DNA of 64,000 nt from Glossina fuscipes (lineage: Eukaryota; Arthropoda; Insecta; Diptera; Glossinidae): assembly GCF_014805625.2 (NCBI RefSeq), contig NW_023998415.1, forward strand, positions 40,109,990-40,173,989, given 5' to 3'. Position numbers and translations under genes: made by a program. Below, piece by piece: positions 1-15,085 of the stretch (position 1 is its first letter; each line of letters starts with the position of its first letter). Under the pieces are notes generated by a model. The model was given only the letters and a program-made list of their open reading frames with translations. It ran no database searches and was not told the origin of the DNA.

Positions 1-2400
1 TTTTGATTTTCCATAACATTAAACATTGTTTAATATATCGCTAAAGCAACGTAAATAAAAGTATTCCGTCTTCACGATAATGAATATGAAAATGTAGAGG
101 ATTATTTGATGCGACTTCAATCAATAGTAAAATATTTCAAATGACTTTTTCCTAAGCGTTGACTCATCTTTGGCATCTTCTGAAAAATGCTTTGTCTCTG
201 CTTGTTTAACGTACTTTTTAAAATCAACATTAATTTTATCATTTAAATTATTTCGTTTTGTATTAATTGCAATGAATAACAAATTACTTGCACAACAAAC
301 ACATGCAAAAAGACATAAAGTAAAAGTCACACATACGCACACACTACACGAAATATATATGCTATTTACCGAAAAAATTGTTGTATGCATTGCATTATCT
401 ACGGCAACTATAATATCTTCAATAAATTGTGAAAATTCTATTCTGCACGAAACTGAATGCCTCAATAACAAGCAGAAGGGAACTCTTGAGTACACTGTTT
501 AAAATAATTTGCGTGGAAAGCGGACGGAATTTATCATTTCGAACGCATTGATAGAAGATATCATAACGTACTTTATACCTAAATGTTGCAAACGTTGATA
601 ACGCATAAAATTATCCATCCATCGAAGATTTCGTGTATATAGTTTCGATTCGGCATGAACAGTGAAATCAATTTATCGCTGCCTGTTTATCTTTCTTTTT
701 TTTTTTTCTGTCTTTTCATCAATATAACCATTGCAGCAGGTGCGGGTTGTCTTTACTTTAATATTCCGTTTCTAAAGCAATCATACTAAAGGCCCCGTAA
801 TATATATATACATAATATGTTTACATAAGTGTGAATATAGATATGGATAGGTGGAGGAAATGTGCGCAGATACAATTCGATGAACCGGTCATTTGCTGGC
901 TCTTGATATTGTCAAGTTCGTAATGACGAAAATTCGTTTTATATTCAAAACTCATTCAATTTGAAAGCTAACGCAAACCATCCGCCATTCATGCATTCAT
1001 GATAACTGTAATGCTAGCACATCTTAGATATGGACGCGAACGCCTACTTCAAATAGCTTATGAAAACTAACACGATATAAATCTTAGCTGCAACAATGTC
1101 AATGTAACATTTAAAGTGAGTCCTAAGTGATTCATCCGTAATTGAAAAGAGGAGGGACTTTTACTATATATTTCATCTTACGTTGTTTATGGAAAAATTT
1201 CGCTCGTCGATGCACTCCAATCCTCTTTTTCACCTTTTGCATAGAGTATGCCGTCTCTTGTATTATTTTTGGGGATTTAGTCATAATTTTGAGAATTAAT
1301 TTTTTTTTTTTAATACTACCAACATTAATGATCGAATAATTAATGCTGAGTTTTGCATTAGAACTATTCCTCTTGTATGCCATAAAAATTTGACCGATAT
1401 GCATATCGTACAAAATAAAAAAAAAAAATAATAATAAAAACAAAAAATACAAGTCCAATATTAAATTAAGTGAACAAGTAACTAAGTAAGTAAACTACAA
1501 TTTTTAAGTATGATAAAGTATAATGTTAATTAATTAGTAGTTTTGTTAAAAGCCACTCTTCAAAAAACCAAAAAAAAAAAAAAAGTACAAGAAGTCGAAT
1601 TTTTGTTAACTTGTATTGGGAACGAATCGGTTAAAAAAGCTCTTTTAATGCCTTTAGACTGTGTTAAGCGGGAATGCCGCTCGCACAAACAAATGTAAGA
1701 AAAAAGTACGAAAATTATATTTGCTTGTGACCAAATCTTTCATATTCATTCATTGCCATTATCATAAAAAGACTAAAAACGAAAGGGAGACAATTATATT
1801 TTCGCTTTGGATAACATTGGATGGGCGCGGCTGATTTTTTACATTTTCAGAATAACAAACGAAATTTACATAGTGTATGTGTTGCATTTTATGGGTAGGT
1901 AACAAGCAAAGAACACGGAAAGAAAAAGTGTTTCCAGGTGAGTGACGGATTGTAGACGGATCGTTTGGCGGACCGGTTCGTCTATTGTCAAATTCTTTAA
2001 CCAATTTTGCAGACGGTATCTTTATTTTTGCTTAGGCGAGAATACTTACAACAAATACTACAATAGTCGGGTAGACGCACAAATGCACATGCATAGATGT
2101 ATTCCAAATTTAAATGTACTGGTATATGGTTCCTATAGTTCCTTCTTCATCTGCGCGTTATAGGGGTATTGAAAACAAAACAAAAATTAAATTTTTATAT
2201 ATTATGATGTTGGGTAGGCGTGATACGACAGGATCACCTTTATAATATATGGTCAAATTTTTGCAGATTTATCTGCCGTAATGTTGTAATGAGTAATGAG
2301 TAAAAAATCATTTTTATATTCATTTTGAAAAAGAGAAGTGTCCTCAGTTTGCGTAGTACTGTAGACATGTCATTTGACCGATTTGGCCTAACAATTTTCG
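1..2400. other. AT-rich non-coding DNA, no gene recognised
   Basis: Open frames here are at most 124 codons, overlap each other on both strands and show no recognisable domain. Poly-A and poly-T runs and short AT-rich stretches dominate. Nothing in it supports an exon, an RNA gene or a mobile element, so it is best read as intergenic or intronic sequence. Confidence 0.6.
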
Positions 2401-2404
2401 GGCA

Positions 2405-2600
2405 GAATTTGAAACTTTATTTTGTTGACAATACATATTACGCTGACGGACAGACGGACCTGCTTTAAATCGATTCAGAATTTGATGCTAATCAAGAACA
2501 TACATTTAGTTGTGGGGCCTTTGAAGCTGCCTTCTGCTCTTTGCAAACTTCTCATCCTTCTGAGATGGATACTTTAAACAAACGAAAATGTTGCACATCT
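2405..2600 (+). repeat. Fragment of GACGGACAG-core interspersed repeat
   Basis: The segment contains the block GACGGACAGACGGAC (about 2446-2460), followed by a stretch reading roughly 'AAATCGATTCAGAATTTGAT' and then 'GATGCTAATCAAGAACATA'. The same order occurs, diverged, near 23.8 and 54.7 kb. From memory, a repeat with this core followed by a GATCAAGAA-like block is common in higher-fly genomes. Its ends are not visible in this copy. It is non-coding and probably non-autonomous. Confidence 0.55.
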
Positions 2601-2820
2601 GTTTGGACCGGTGTACAGAAAAAAGAATGTTTCTTGCAAAATTGAATATTTGCAAAAGCATGTTTGTTATTAGCCCCGACCCCACATTATGTGTCTCATC
2701 ATGCTGCCCGATCTCGCTTCATGATTACCTATAATTACCTATAAGATTCTTTCTTAGATGAATCTTGATAAAAATAGTTGAAAGAAAATGTGTAGAAGTG
2801 ACTTTTATTTCTCTTCACAT

Positions 2821-2821
<1 letters not shown>

Positions 2822-2869
<48 letters not shown>
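2822..2869. repeat. Poly(A) run, 48 bases
   Basis: An uninterrupted run of 48 A residues is directly visible. It could be a homopolymer expansion or an old poly(A) tail on the plus strand, but the sequence upstream shows no retroposed gene. Confidence 0.9.
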
Positions 2870-2875
<6 letters not shown>

Positions 2876-3188
2876 AATAACATAGTTTCTTATTATCGTA
2901 ATAAATTTAAAGATTTTATGAATAAATTTTATAAATGATATTCAAATAGATTTTAGTGTCTCGTAGCGAAATAGAGACGAAATTCGCTGGCGGAATTATA
3001 AATAGTTTTTGTATCATTTTTATACGATTCCGTACAATTTATACGAAATCTTTGCAAACTGAATGTCACCGCCGTGATACAAAGGCGCAAAGTAAAGCAA
3101 TCTATTGAACCCATATTAAAGAAATATGTGCACTCACTCAGTAACATTCCCTTAAAGATCATATATAAATTATATATATATATATATA

Positions 3189-3288
3189 NNNNNNNNNNNN
3201 NNNNNNNNNNNNNNNNNNNNNNNNNNNNNNNNNNNNNNNNNNNNNNNNNNNNNNNNNNNNNNNNNNNNNNNNNNNNNNNNNNNNNNNN
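3189..3288. other. Scaffold gap, exactly 100 N
   Basis: One hundred N characters interrupt the sequence directly after an (AT)n run. A round 100 often marks a gap of unknown size. Frames drawn across it are meaningless. Confidence 0.98.
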
Positions 3289-3559
3289 TAAAAAATAAAT
3301 AAAAATTAAAAAATTTTATTGTATACATGTGTGCTTCTCTGTAGAAAAATGCTCCACATTTCATGTGTAAGCCACATTAATTTAATTCGTTAATTCACGC
3401 CTGTCACGCTCTTGCCCTCTCTTTCTTTCAGTCTCTAATGGCTATTTATTGATTAATGCTCGAGTTGTTGATTCGTCGTCAGGCTGGTCTGCTTGACTGT
3501 GGCTGTGAATTAAGTTGGGCTGATTAAATGCTGGTTAAGTTGATTGGTTTTTTCTTATG

Positions 3560-3567
3560 TATATATG

Positions 3568-3604
<37 letters not shown>
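3560..3604. repeat. (AT)n microsatellite with ATGT interruptions
   Basis: An alternating AT tract, preceded by a few ATGT units, is directly visible. Confidence 0.9.
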
Positions 3605-3607
<3 letters not shown>

Positions 3608-6600
3608 ATATGCATGCATTTAAGTATATGTGCATTGACGTGAACACTATATAATGAAATTTTTTTTTTCTTTTTCTTTTTATTTATTATTATTATTATT
3701 ATTTTCTTTTTTTTTTTTTTTATTTTGTTTTTGTTTTTTGTCTATACATACGTACGTAGATATATGTATTAACGGTTCTCTAAAAATATTATCGCCGTTA
3801 TTAATTTATGTGTTAGTCGCTGTTGTTTTCTCCATTTTATAATTAATTCAATACTGGTTACCGATGATTAATTTGCTTTTATCTCATATAAAAATCTTTT
3901 AAATCATAAATAATTGAAAGGTGACTGTGAAAATGATTGTTTCTGTCTTTCGTTTCATTTGATTTCATTTTCTTTTTTTTTAATTTTTTTTTTGCTTTCT
4001 TTTTTTTACCAAATACTTATTTACTTACATTCGTTTGCAAGCGTTAGACAAAAAGTTGAAAGAACTTTCAGTTAAATAACTAGTCATTGTTTAAAATGGA
4101 CTTCGTAGTAGTAGTAGTAAAGTAAGGGAAGATGAAGTCTCAGTAACTATCGCAAAGTTTTGCGTTTTGCGTACAGTTTTTTTTTTTTTTTTTTATCTAA
4201 GAGAAATCTCATTTCTTTAACGACAACTTCAAATTGCCACTAGTCAGATAGATATCTACGTTGCATACTGTTACTCTGTGCAATTCCAGATGTTTACAAT
4301 CAGAAATCCTAGCTGTGTGTTGTCTATTGGATAGTATATTAAATATCTAACATTGCTTATGTATATAAACATAAATATCAAATTTCAATACCTGTTGCCC
4401 GTTGCTAGATTAGACGGTCCGCAATTGCCGACACCGTCCTGTGACAGTTGAAATGTTGATTTTAAATTCAATATCTAAACATTAATAAAATTAGCAAAGA
4501 GATGATCATGACCGGCGATGGAGGAGATAACAGCAGCGAGCTAATGGCAGTAACGATCATGATAATGAGAATGATCATTATGATGATTATATTATCATCT
4601 TTTTCTCTTACTTTTCGCTTTTCGCAGGCATAAGGAGGAACGGTTTTGAACACCAAACTCTTATTTAATTCAATGCAATGACTATTTTAAATATCTAATT
4701 ATACGAACTATAATGTTAGCGATAATTGTAAGGCAATAAATTATGTACTTAGTGCTGCTGAATGGGCGAACGTATCAATCAATGGACCTTTCGTGACTGT
4801 TACGACCATGTTACGTTTTCTTGACGACGGCAATAAGGAGTTAATTTCAACGACAGCATAATCTTAAACGAAATAATTGAAATTTTAGAGCAGTAAATAA
4901 GAAAAGAGAAAAAAGAAACACTTTCCCTTTTTACGAAAACGGTCAGTATTCGTAAATTTCCAGATTTATTGGGCTACAATATAGTAGCATAGTATAGGGA
5001 ATGCCCGATTTCAACTCCCCATGCGGTAGACCATACTTCAATTACGGTTTGCGTGTGGCTGTGTGTTTGTAGTGACAAGGCGCTTGATCATTAAACGCAT
5101 AACACGACAACCTCTCAGAATTATGATCACGCCACATCTTTCCTCTCACCTTCACCGTAAATAATGTAAGTACAGGGGACATTTCCCGAACGACGTTAAG
5201 AAAATTTTGCAACTTTGACGCGAACACTTTTCCGTGTAACTATGTCAGCAACTTGTCGCAATTCACTCTCGAAATATATTCTTCATAGACATTTAACTCT
5301 TTCAGTGAATTTTCTTTCACAATTTCGATTGAGTGCAAAGCAAGAGAGCAACGTTAGCTTTAGAAGCAGAGGAGACCATATGAAGAAAGTGCAAGGCTTT
5401 TTTAATTGTTTCTGTCTAAAAGGTCTTCAAAATTGTTCTGAAATATTTGTGTGATGACGCACTTTATACCCAAGATAGATAGGTAAACGGTTTATAAAAC
5501 GGATCTGCTTCATCTCTAAAGTCAGATGGCAACTACTCTCCGATTTCGTTGTCCCTCCTAAAAATCTATCAGAGTAAAGGATAATCAACTTTCACTTCTT
5601 GATTTCAATCGGCGATCACTTTTAAAATAACAACTCCCAACTACTTCACATCCATTGAATGCAATGAGTTTGCTGAGCTCAAAAGTGTAAAACCGTTTAG
5701 CGAATTGTGTACGAGAACACAATTATCGCAAACTCTCCACATTGCGTATGTACGCGGTTAGGTGGGGAGGACGTTGCTCTAACGCGTTTCAAAAATCCCT
5801 CAATGTAAGTAACTGACAAGTTCAATAATTCATTTTCACTTTGCTCATATCGGTCGTAGTCGACCTGGTGTTGTTTCATTACCTTATTATATGTATGGTT
5901 GTTTGATGTATTAGATGTAAGCCGCATTAGATAATGCGTTTGATAAGCTGGCGAACAAAGTGAAGTGAACAACGTGTCGTCGACATGTATGTTGCATTGG
6001 TAAGCACGTTATGATTGCTTAGCAAGTTACGTATAGCGTTCTGTGCTATTATGCTTAGCGTTTTTGGTCATGGTTCTAAATATTAATATCTGATTAATCT
6101 ATCAGGTTCGTTTGCAAAAACCTCATGCAATGCTCTCGCGATAATCATAAATGCATCTATTTCAACGGTCTCTAAACTGGCTAACGACAATAAGCGAAAT
6201 TGTTTTCAACACAACTATAAAATCGTGACAATAATGATTATTTTCTAATTGATTAGTTATAACGTCTCACATACAAATATGAATCACCTTTGATTCTGGG
6301 TGACGGCAATGTTTTCATTTTCGGATCAGTTCATTTTGTTGCAGTTGTTTCTCCTATTGTTTTTTTTTTTTTTTTTTTTGTTTATATTTTTCATTTATTT
6401 ATTTATTTATTTTTTTTTTGTAAACACGTATTGTTTTTATTTTATAAATTTCGTTTTCTATTTTCTTTAATCGCTACACACATGATTGTGTCCAAACATG
6501 GATTTTCGTTTTGTTTTTTTTCTTTTTATTTCGTTACTCAGTTTCATAACCTTTCATATGTTAAATGCTGCACCCGTTTTCTATGTAGCGTTATTAGTGT

Positions 6601-7665
6601 TGCACAAGTAGTTTTTTTTTTTCCTTCTCTTTTTTTTTGCGAAATATCAATTTATTTATATTTAATAACATGCGCGCAACCGTTGTTACTCATTCATTCA
6701 TTCATTCATTTGTTCATTCCTTCCTTTGTTTTTGTGATTAACTGGAGCCTGATGATGTGCTACTTTGAACTGTTGTGTCATATGTGAGAGAGTGTGCGAA
6801 GTTGAATTAAAAAGCAGAGATTGAAAAGATTTATCACTTAAGGTAAAGGGAACGAAAAATCATAAAATTTTGACGGCACCTTATAAGCAAAAATAGTTCC
6901 ATCACCTTTCCTACTAATCGCCTTGCAATTGCACAAAGAAATTTCTCCGTCAAACTACTGGCCGTCTGACATTTTCAACGATCCTAATGAAACTAAGGCG
7001 AAACAATTAATTACCTCAAGCTACCTGCTAGCGATAAAGAAGGCTTTGTTTCTTTAAAATAAAACCTATCGAAAATCTATAATTACCTGATGAGCATTGA
7101 ACAATTCTACATCCACTATGTTTATCAGTCCATCTATGACATGTCACCCTACAATTCTCATACCGATAGTTTTCTAGATCGGACATGTTTCAAAAGTTAT
7201 TTATATTAGTGTAAAAACAAGTGAAATTTTTTGCGAAAATTCGCTATATTTTGTAAGTCATCGGTACCAGGTACCAGGGCATTATCGAAAGGAACAGCAT
7301 GTGAAGAAGGAGAAAAAAATGTTCTCAATACTTTTTCAAGCGATTGATTGTTTTATTGTTAGAATATCGAAACGTAACAGAATCGTAGGGTACTTAAGGA
7401 CCGAAACACGATTTTCTTCTCTGTCTTAATAAAATTCTTTTCATACGTAGGCTTTAAAATTTTTTACGCTTTTGTGTTATTTAAAGAATTAATTTTCCTC
7501 TTATTGAGCAGAAGTTAATGCCTGTGAATGCATTCATTTACGGTTCTGTTTATGACAATTGACTTTACAAATATGGGAGTTACCATGAAAAATAACTTCT
7601 TAAAGTGTTTACGCTCACATTGCATTTGTAAGGCACACGATTAGTGATCTTTTTTTTTTTTGCCT

Positions 7666-7671
<6 letters not shown>

Positions 7672-7702
<31 letters not shown>
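7672..7702. repeat. Poly(T) run, 31 bases
   Basis: A run of 31 T residues is directly visible, shortly after a separate 13-base T run. Confidence 0.9.
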
Positions 7703-7704
<2 letters not shown>

Positions 7705-8348
7705 GAATGACTCACGTTCGGATGTTTTCTTTGAGGCGCAATTTTTAATAAGAAAATCAAATACAACAAGCTACTTTTGTTTACCTCATAACGAAACGTT
7801 GATGTCCATCCGATTTAAGTGAATGTATAAAAATTACAAGGTATTTGATTAATTGAGGGCGTACAAGTCGGCCACTTAGAAATATTTTTGAACTAAACTT
7901 TTGCACTTGCATTCAAATTTCAATCAATGTTGATTTTAGATTCTAAAATAAAATTTCTTAACTACGACAATAGTCGAATATACAAACGGACGCAAGGACA
8001 AACAAATTCGGTTAAGTCGACGGCGAACTTTAATTTTTGTACTAATTAAAGATACTTTTATTTTAACAGTCGCTATTGTGTGGGTGGGTGTTGCAACCGC
8101 GATCAGAAATCCAATATAACTTAGCTCTACGATGTTTTATAAATTATAAAACATAAAAATAAACAACGTTTCGAAGCATTTTAAAAGACGACAGCGAACT
8201 TTATAGCTATCGTTTCATAAAACCATGAAGTTCTTGAAATATATGATTAAAGTCCACTAATCATTTTTTACTACTGCATAAGATTTATTTGTTTTGGAAT
8301 TGCTTTACGAATGCCCTATGAATGTATGCGTATGAGTTTATTTTGTAT

Positions 8349-8352
<4 letters not shown>

Positions 8353-8389
<37 letters not shown>
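8353..8389. repeat. (GT)n microsatellite
   Basis: About eighteen GT units in a row, preceded by GTAT units, are directly visible. Confidence 0.9.
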
Positions 8390-8390
<1 letters not shown>

Positions 8391-9208
8391 TATGCTTTAA
8401 TTTAAATTTATGATATTTACATTCGTTAAGTAAAGCAAAATAACGTAAGCAACCTCTTATGTTTATTACCAGTGTATAAAGCGTAGATTTTCTTCGTTTC
8501 TTCGTTTGCCATCGTTGCGCATGCGCAAATCACTTAAACAAGAAAAGCAAAAAAAAAAAAAAAAAAACAAAACAAAAAAAAAATATTCTTTAAATTGTTT
8601 TGTTTACCAATTTCAAGTTCCACTTGTTGTTTTTGTTATTATTTTTATTATTATTATTATTTTTGCTTTTGCTGTTGTTGTTGTTGTTTTTAGACTCTTT
8701 GCTATTGTTGTATACATTTGATTTCAAACACTGGGGTTTTTGTCTACTTCAAACAAACATGTGCACATACGTATCTACAAACATATGTTTATAAATTTTG
8801 ATTGAAGCCTTTCACTCAGCGCATATAAAACCATGAACATGGAATCAGTTGGCATTGTGGTTACCAGAGAATTTCAAATCAATTCCAGCGACCAGTGTCA
8901 GCGCAGTTACAGTTCGGATATAACAACGAGACCCACTACTGTTATTTCTGTTAATCTATTAAAGATTTCATTGCTGCTGCGGCTGTTGCTGCCGCTATTG
9001 TGTTTTTTTTTTTTTATTTATTTTTTTTATCTTATTTAATATATTAAAAATCTAAGAGTGTGTGCAATATAAAAAACAATAATTCTGCATTGTTTTCATT
9101 TACATTCATGTTGTTGCATATCTTTTGTTTGTTTCTATGTATTCGTGTAATATACGAACAAAAAGAGTTTAAATATAGAAATGTTTATGCATGTACTCAT
9201 GCACACAC

Positions 9209-9209
9209 A

Positions 9210-9250
<41 letters not shown>
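9209..9250. repeat. (AT)n microsatellite
   Basis: An alternating AT tract with single G interruptions, preceded by a short CA run. Confidence 0.9.
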
Positions 9251-9252
<2 letters not shown>

Positions 9253-12200
9253 TTATATATTTTTATTTCAAGTAAAAATTTTTAACCCTATTGTATATTA
9301 TATTGCTTACTAGTATCTATTGTACTGAGCTCGACTAGACTAAGCCAGGCCACCAGGCCACTCTTAAAAATTCCCATTACTTTCGAACCAAACAAAAGTC
9401 ATTTTATTAAACAAGAGAGAACATTACGCAAAACAATAAAAATTCGAGCTAACTATCAACAATAGCAACAATGCATTCAAACGCGAACACACACACACAC
9501 ACATACTACTGACCAGCCCCCTTTTCTTTTCGAGCTTTAGAAAATCAAAGCAAATGAACCATTTATTCGCATTGATTTAAATAATAGATTTTTGTTGTTT
9601 TTTTGTTTTTTTCGAATCTTTTCAAATTGAAATTTCCCTTCCAAAAATTTATTATTATTTTTATTATATTTTTTTTTTTTTTTTTTTTTTTGTGTTATTC
9701 GATTTGCAATGAATTCAGTCGTACGTCGCGTTTAATCTATATTTGTAGAATAATTAATCAAGGTGACCGAATGTGCTCTTCTAGGAAATAGAGTGCTTCC
9801 TTTTGATGTCTGCCTTTCTCGCAGTCCTTGTTATCGATTTCCTTTTCAAAAGACAAAAATAAATACCAATTAGATGAATGTGAAAGCTCGTGTGCTCGTC
9901 AGCATTTCGCAGCTTTCGAACTTGAGAATTTTCGACTAAAAAAAGTCACTACGATTTCTATTTTTCCATTACCTTACTAAAAAATGCGAAAGGAAAAGTT
10001 TTACTTCATGTGGGCCGTTGCTTTGTGCTAGAGAATTATGATCCAATTAATTGAATGCATTAGGAAATAATCCGGCTGAAATTATATACGGGACCATTGA
10101 TTGATTTCGATGATATCCCCAGATAATCGAAAGAGAGTCATAAGCGAAGAGATGAAGTCTAGTAGTCATGCTTTCAACACGCAAATAAATACGTCATCTG
10201 TTATAATAGGCGTGCAAACGTGGAAAATACGCTTAATACTTGCAATATGCAACAAATTCCTGATTCCGAGATGGAATAATCATCGATCTATTTTCGCGCA
10301 TCTTTAACTTTGAAGAGCCGCTGCTCTGCTAAATGCGATTACATAGATCCGAACCGCATGAACGCTAATCAGGAGGAGAGACGACTGGAGAATAATCCTC
10401 CCAGCCCAAGCTGGTTATATGAACATTCATCGTCTTGAAGATTAAAATTTTGTTGCACGAAATCTCGTAAACCGCATTTTCGCATTTTCTAACTGTTTCC
10501 AATTGCAGCCATTTCCCTAAATCATTTCCATATTTACAGCTGTATACTTTTCCTGTTAAAAAAAAAACAAAATCATGCTATAGCTGAAATGCTGCTTATT
10601 AACATCCATCTCTTTACTCTGTGATATACGCTAAACGAGTAGTTGTAAACCCATTCAAACCCATATCGTACAAGTTACCTACACTCAAATGCAATGAACG
10701 CAATCCATTCTTACACGTAATGTATTCGCAAGGTGTCTGCAAGTCGTTAATTGAATTCTTTTAAAGGATCATCGCGAAGGCATTAATTAAGACTATTGTG
10801 AGGAATAGGCGCAGAGACGGACGTCGGCGTCAAGGTTAATACCTTAAGCTACATGGACAATTAACTTAACAAATAAAGAATTAATTTTGATGTTTTTCTT
10901 TAAATATCAGTTTACTTGTTCCCCCTACAGATCGCTCTGAGGGTTTAACGTCTGCACCCCCTACAATATGAAATTTCTCATTTCTTCATTTCCTCTGAAG
11001 TTCGACATCGGTAAACGATTGCACTATCAACTTGAATATTTCATCTAGTCTTGAGTTAGCGCAACAGATCTAAAGAGCATATAAACCATTTTTTGATTGC
11101 TTTGTAACAGCATTGTGACTCCAAGCAAATTATGCTAATTATTCAATTCTCCAATATGTCGAGAAAATTGAAAAAAAAAAAACTTTGGAATGAAATTGTA
11201 AAGCATTTACGTGTGTAAGGATGACGGATTGATGGATCATTAGACTGAAGCATTGACGAAAATATTTTTCTGAAAGGCGAGCACCTACGCCTACCTAGTC
11301 ATTTAACTGTCGATTGAAACTGATAAACTGGCATTATATTAATTAAATGAACAGAGCAATTGAACCCATAGGCGTATCTCTTGCTTTGATGAAGAAACAA
11401 AAACCCATTCTTTTGCAGAGTGCAAGTGTTTATTTTTAATTTAATTTCATTTATTTTATAAAGAAAAAAAAGAATGGACGATTATTACTTGAACTTCATC
11501 AGCGATTGAAATAGCCAGCGAATGCAGTAAGCATCGCGGGTCTCTACACGAACCGAAGTGAGCTCGATTGAATGAAAGGTATTTCCCTTAGGATGCTGGG
11601 ACCAAATTCAGTTTTGACGATATTATTTTGGAAATGCAGCATCCTCCTCTACTCACTACGTAGCACTATGCTTGATTTTCACTAGAGTGAAGTGAACGGA
11701 AGTGGTTCGCGCCTATGCTAAGATAATTGATAATTGAACGATATTGCAAGAATAATAAAATGATGAGAGAAACTAAACTCAAAAAAAAAAAAAAAAAAAA
11801 ATTCATCAAATATTTACCATATCGCTGAATGTATAAAATTTGCCAATTATGTTATAAGAAACTTGAACAGACTTATGCAAGTGCAGCCCTTTTATACATT
11901 TTAAGCGATGCTTAAACCTAATTTCCCTGTTTTGCGAAGCTCCTATCATTGCCAAAATCGCCTCAAATATGTCCTCCCCATGTACATAAGACACTAAATG
12001 CAAAATGTTGCAAAGATGTTGCTAATAAAGTGTTCCATCTTATATATGGATATGTTTGGGGGCGACGTTGGCAGTAATAGAGCCTACACACATAGTAATG
12101 GAATTGGGTTTTTTTGATAGGTTCCAGCATTTTTCACGACATATCAAAAATCTATAGCTACGCAATGTCTCTGAAAATCGGATTTTTTTAGTATTTGTGC

Positions 12201-14736
12201 TATAATTTTGCACGAGAATTAGTAGCAATAGTTTAGATTTGCTAATATTTTTTAATTTTAATACTCGATGAATTGTAATTTAGTATACACATTTTTAGCG
12301 AAGACACAACTCAACATCAAAAATGTAGCTTATCTTGGTGATGGATGCGGATTAAATTCGTCTATTCATTGCATAGCGAAAATTCGAAGGTAACTTCGCA
12401 CAATATTCCAAATTGTTGGCTGTAATATAAGACCTCCAGTAAAAAGACGAATAGGTGAAAAGAAAAGGAAGAAAATCTTGTAATAAAACACGAGCGACTA
12501 TAGAATACCCTTCGCCACCACCCCTAATATAGTTACTTTTATAACAACATAAAACGTTATATGGGAAGTAGTTGAAAAAGCGAACCGATCCGAATGTGCA
12601 ATGTGGCCCGGACAGCCGGGCAAGCTTGAATCGATTCAGAAAATGACTCCGAAGTGCATGTCTCTCTGGATGCGGTATACATCCGCACAAACTTAATATA
12701 TGCTTGTACAATAAGCGATATAGGGCATAAAAACATATACGTAAATATACACAAAAACATATGAAAAATATATCAGTTTTAATAGAATAAGTTTTTGTTT
12801 TTATGGACGTTGCATAAGAAGGTAAGATATATGAAAATATGAATCAATAACAAAATTTGGATGCCGTTCAATGCCTGTTCCATAAATTTATTAAAATTTA
12901 ATCATTACTTTGCCAGAGTTACCAAAGGCACATAATGGACGAAAAGATCTACTGCACTGGGCACTGTTGATATAGATTACGCTTTTAAGATAGCTGCTAA
13001 AGCTAACCTTTTATGATGAAGAAATCCAAGAAAATAATAAAGAAAAATATTTGCTTCCTGAAATGTGGTCCTTATGCTTTAAGGCAGAGTATGACAATTG
13101 TGTATGAGTTACGTTTCCGTCTTTAATACCGAGAATCGGAACGAAAAGCTATACCTGCAATGGCGAAAAAAATAATTCTTAGCGAAGCTTGAAAATCCGT
13201 TACCATATTAAACAAAATTTAATTTCTGATCTTGAAACGTTCTCCTCATATAACAGATACGCCGGCAATGTCAATTCAATGTTCATCAATTGAATTATGT
13301 ATTATAAAATGTAGCCTCTATGCAGAGAGTTTAAGACTTTTTTTTTTTTTTTTGATAATAAGGTATTTACTAATCCCGCCATTGATGACTCTACGAGCTT
13401 CGGTATGGAAAAACGAATTAAAAATCGTAGGAGACAATAAAGGTAAACAAAAACATTTCTGGTTTAGTATCATAAGCTTCAACAAAATTCTTCGTAAATA
13501 AATATATTAAATAATATTAAAAATTAATAGATCCACTAAAATTATTTTCCAAAGTAGTTAATCATATATACGCATAAGTGGGTGAAAGTATTATTCGGCA
13601 GCCTTGAATGGAAACTTTATATCAAATGCCAGATGCTATTTAAGAGGGAAGAAAATTTTTTTCTTAATTAGTAGCAAACGCAAGCAATGAAGATTCGTCC
13701 AAGTAACAAGAAAAGTACTCCAGTGAAATAGAAAACTGCAACAGAATCCATTCATATAGCTCAGGAATAATTGTTGTATTATTGAAATTGTACAAGAATT
13801 CAAACGTTTTATTTCATTATTTACATACCTATATTGTCTATTATTTTGCAAGCAATTTGTAGATTATTGATTGTAAATAAAATAAGTGCAGCCATCATTA
13901 TGGGCACATTTAGTATAAAAATACGAAAACATTTATAAATCAAAGTTTTAAAATAAATAGACTTAGACTACTTTAACAATAAGTAGCTTCTTCCGCAATG
14001 AACGGTAGACATTTTTTGACATCATATTTTCTAATTATTTTTGCAAGGCAATTAGAAAAAAAAAAAAAACACAATTTTTTCCTATCTTCGGCAACATTTT
14101 ACTTGATACAACTGATAATGTGCTTAAAAAAAAAAAAACAAAAAAAATCTTTTTCGACACTCAAAAGGCACCGGTTGCTACGATTTACTTTTTGTAAGAG
14201 ACGTCTGAGGCGTATACAATAACAGATATTAAAAAGCGGTTAATGCCGCCCTTGAGTGCAAGTAAAGCGCTAAGACATCGCTTATGGCATAAGAAAAGTA
14301 GAAAAAGATAGGTAGATGCATGAAAATGGTCATTTTATCAAGGTGTGATTCATTTATTTGACAGCAAAAAAAAAAAAAAAAAAAAAAGAAGAAGAAGAAA
14401 ACATTCAAAACATTACTCATCAGTCAAATGGTCGTAAAAACGAAATAAAAACAGCAAGAAGAAAACAAAAAGAGAAAAGAATCAACAACAATAACAACAG
14501 TAAACGACACCATCGATCTTCATTAAAAAAGCACAAACGTACATGCATAGGAGCATACAAATATACAGACATTGGGGCCAAAATAAAACTACTGCGGAAT
14601 GCTTTTAATCTCATGCTCTTAGTGTCTCCCAGTACACTTACTTACTATATACATTATGTATATGTGTGTATGTGTGGTGTGTGTGTGTGTGTGCGTATAT
14701 GCATTTGTATATGTATGTGTGAGCATATTGCAAACG

Positions 14737-14760
14737 GCAGCAGCAGCAGCAGCAGCAGCT
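14737..14760. repeat. (CAG)n trinucleotide repeat, about 8 units
   Basis: Eight CAG units are visible. The frame containing them ends at a nearby stop and has no other gene-like content, so it is not supported as a polyglutamine or polyserine exon. Confidence 0.85.
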
Positions 14761-15045
14761 GACAATAAAACACCTTGCAACATAAAATGCTATAATTCTT
14801 TTTTACCAGCAATAACAACAAACCGTACAAACAACAAAGCAATATAGCAGCAGCAGCCGCCACAACAATTACTACAACCATCGTGCATTCATCTATTAAT
14901 ATTTTAACGTCAAGGAAACAATTAAGAAGTTAAGTGAGTCGTTGGCCAATAGCACAAGCATATCCACACACAGATACGAACGTATACGTTGCTCGTAAAC
15001 ACTAAAACAGAGAATAAACTGTATGTACGGATGCATGCATGCATG

Positions 15046-15050
<5 letters not shown>

Positions 15051-15079
<29 letters not shown>

Positions 15080-15085
15080 TGTATG
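15051..15085. repeat. (ATGT)n tetranucleotide repeat
   Basis: Eight or more ATGT units in tandem, with GCAT variants on both sides. Confidence 0.9.

Larger units (their letters stand above)
2870..7670. other. AT-rich non-coding DNA with simple repeats and a scaffold gap
   Basis: The interval holds a 100-N gap, an (AT)n tract near 3.57 kb and T-rich stretches (for example 6361-6420). Open frames such as 6290-6787 are phenylalanine-rich artefacts of T-runs. No domain, splice-flanked exon or RNA gene could be recognised. Confidence 0.55.

Noticed and set aside
6290..6787. 165-codon plus-strand frame, hydrophobic
   Set aside because: It is created by poly-T runs (Phe-rich) and short repeats. 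It has no domain, and frames of this kind appear wherever T-runs occur.
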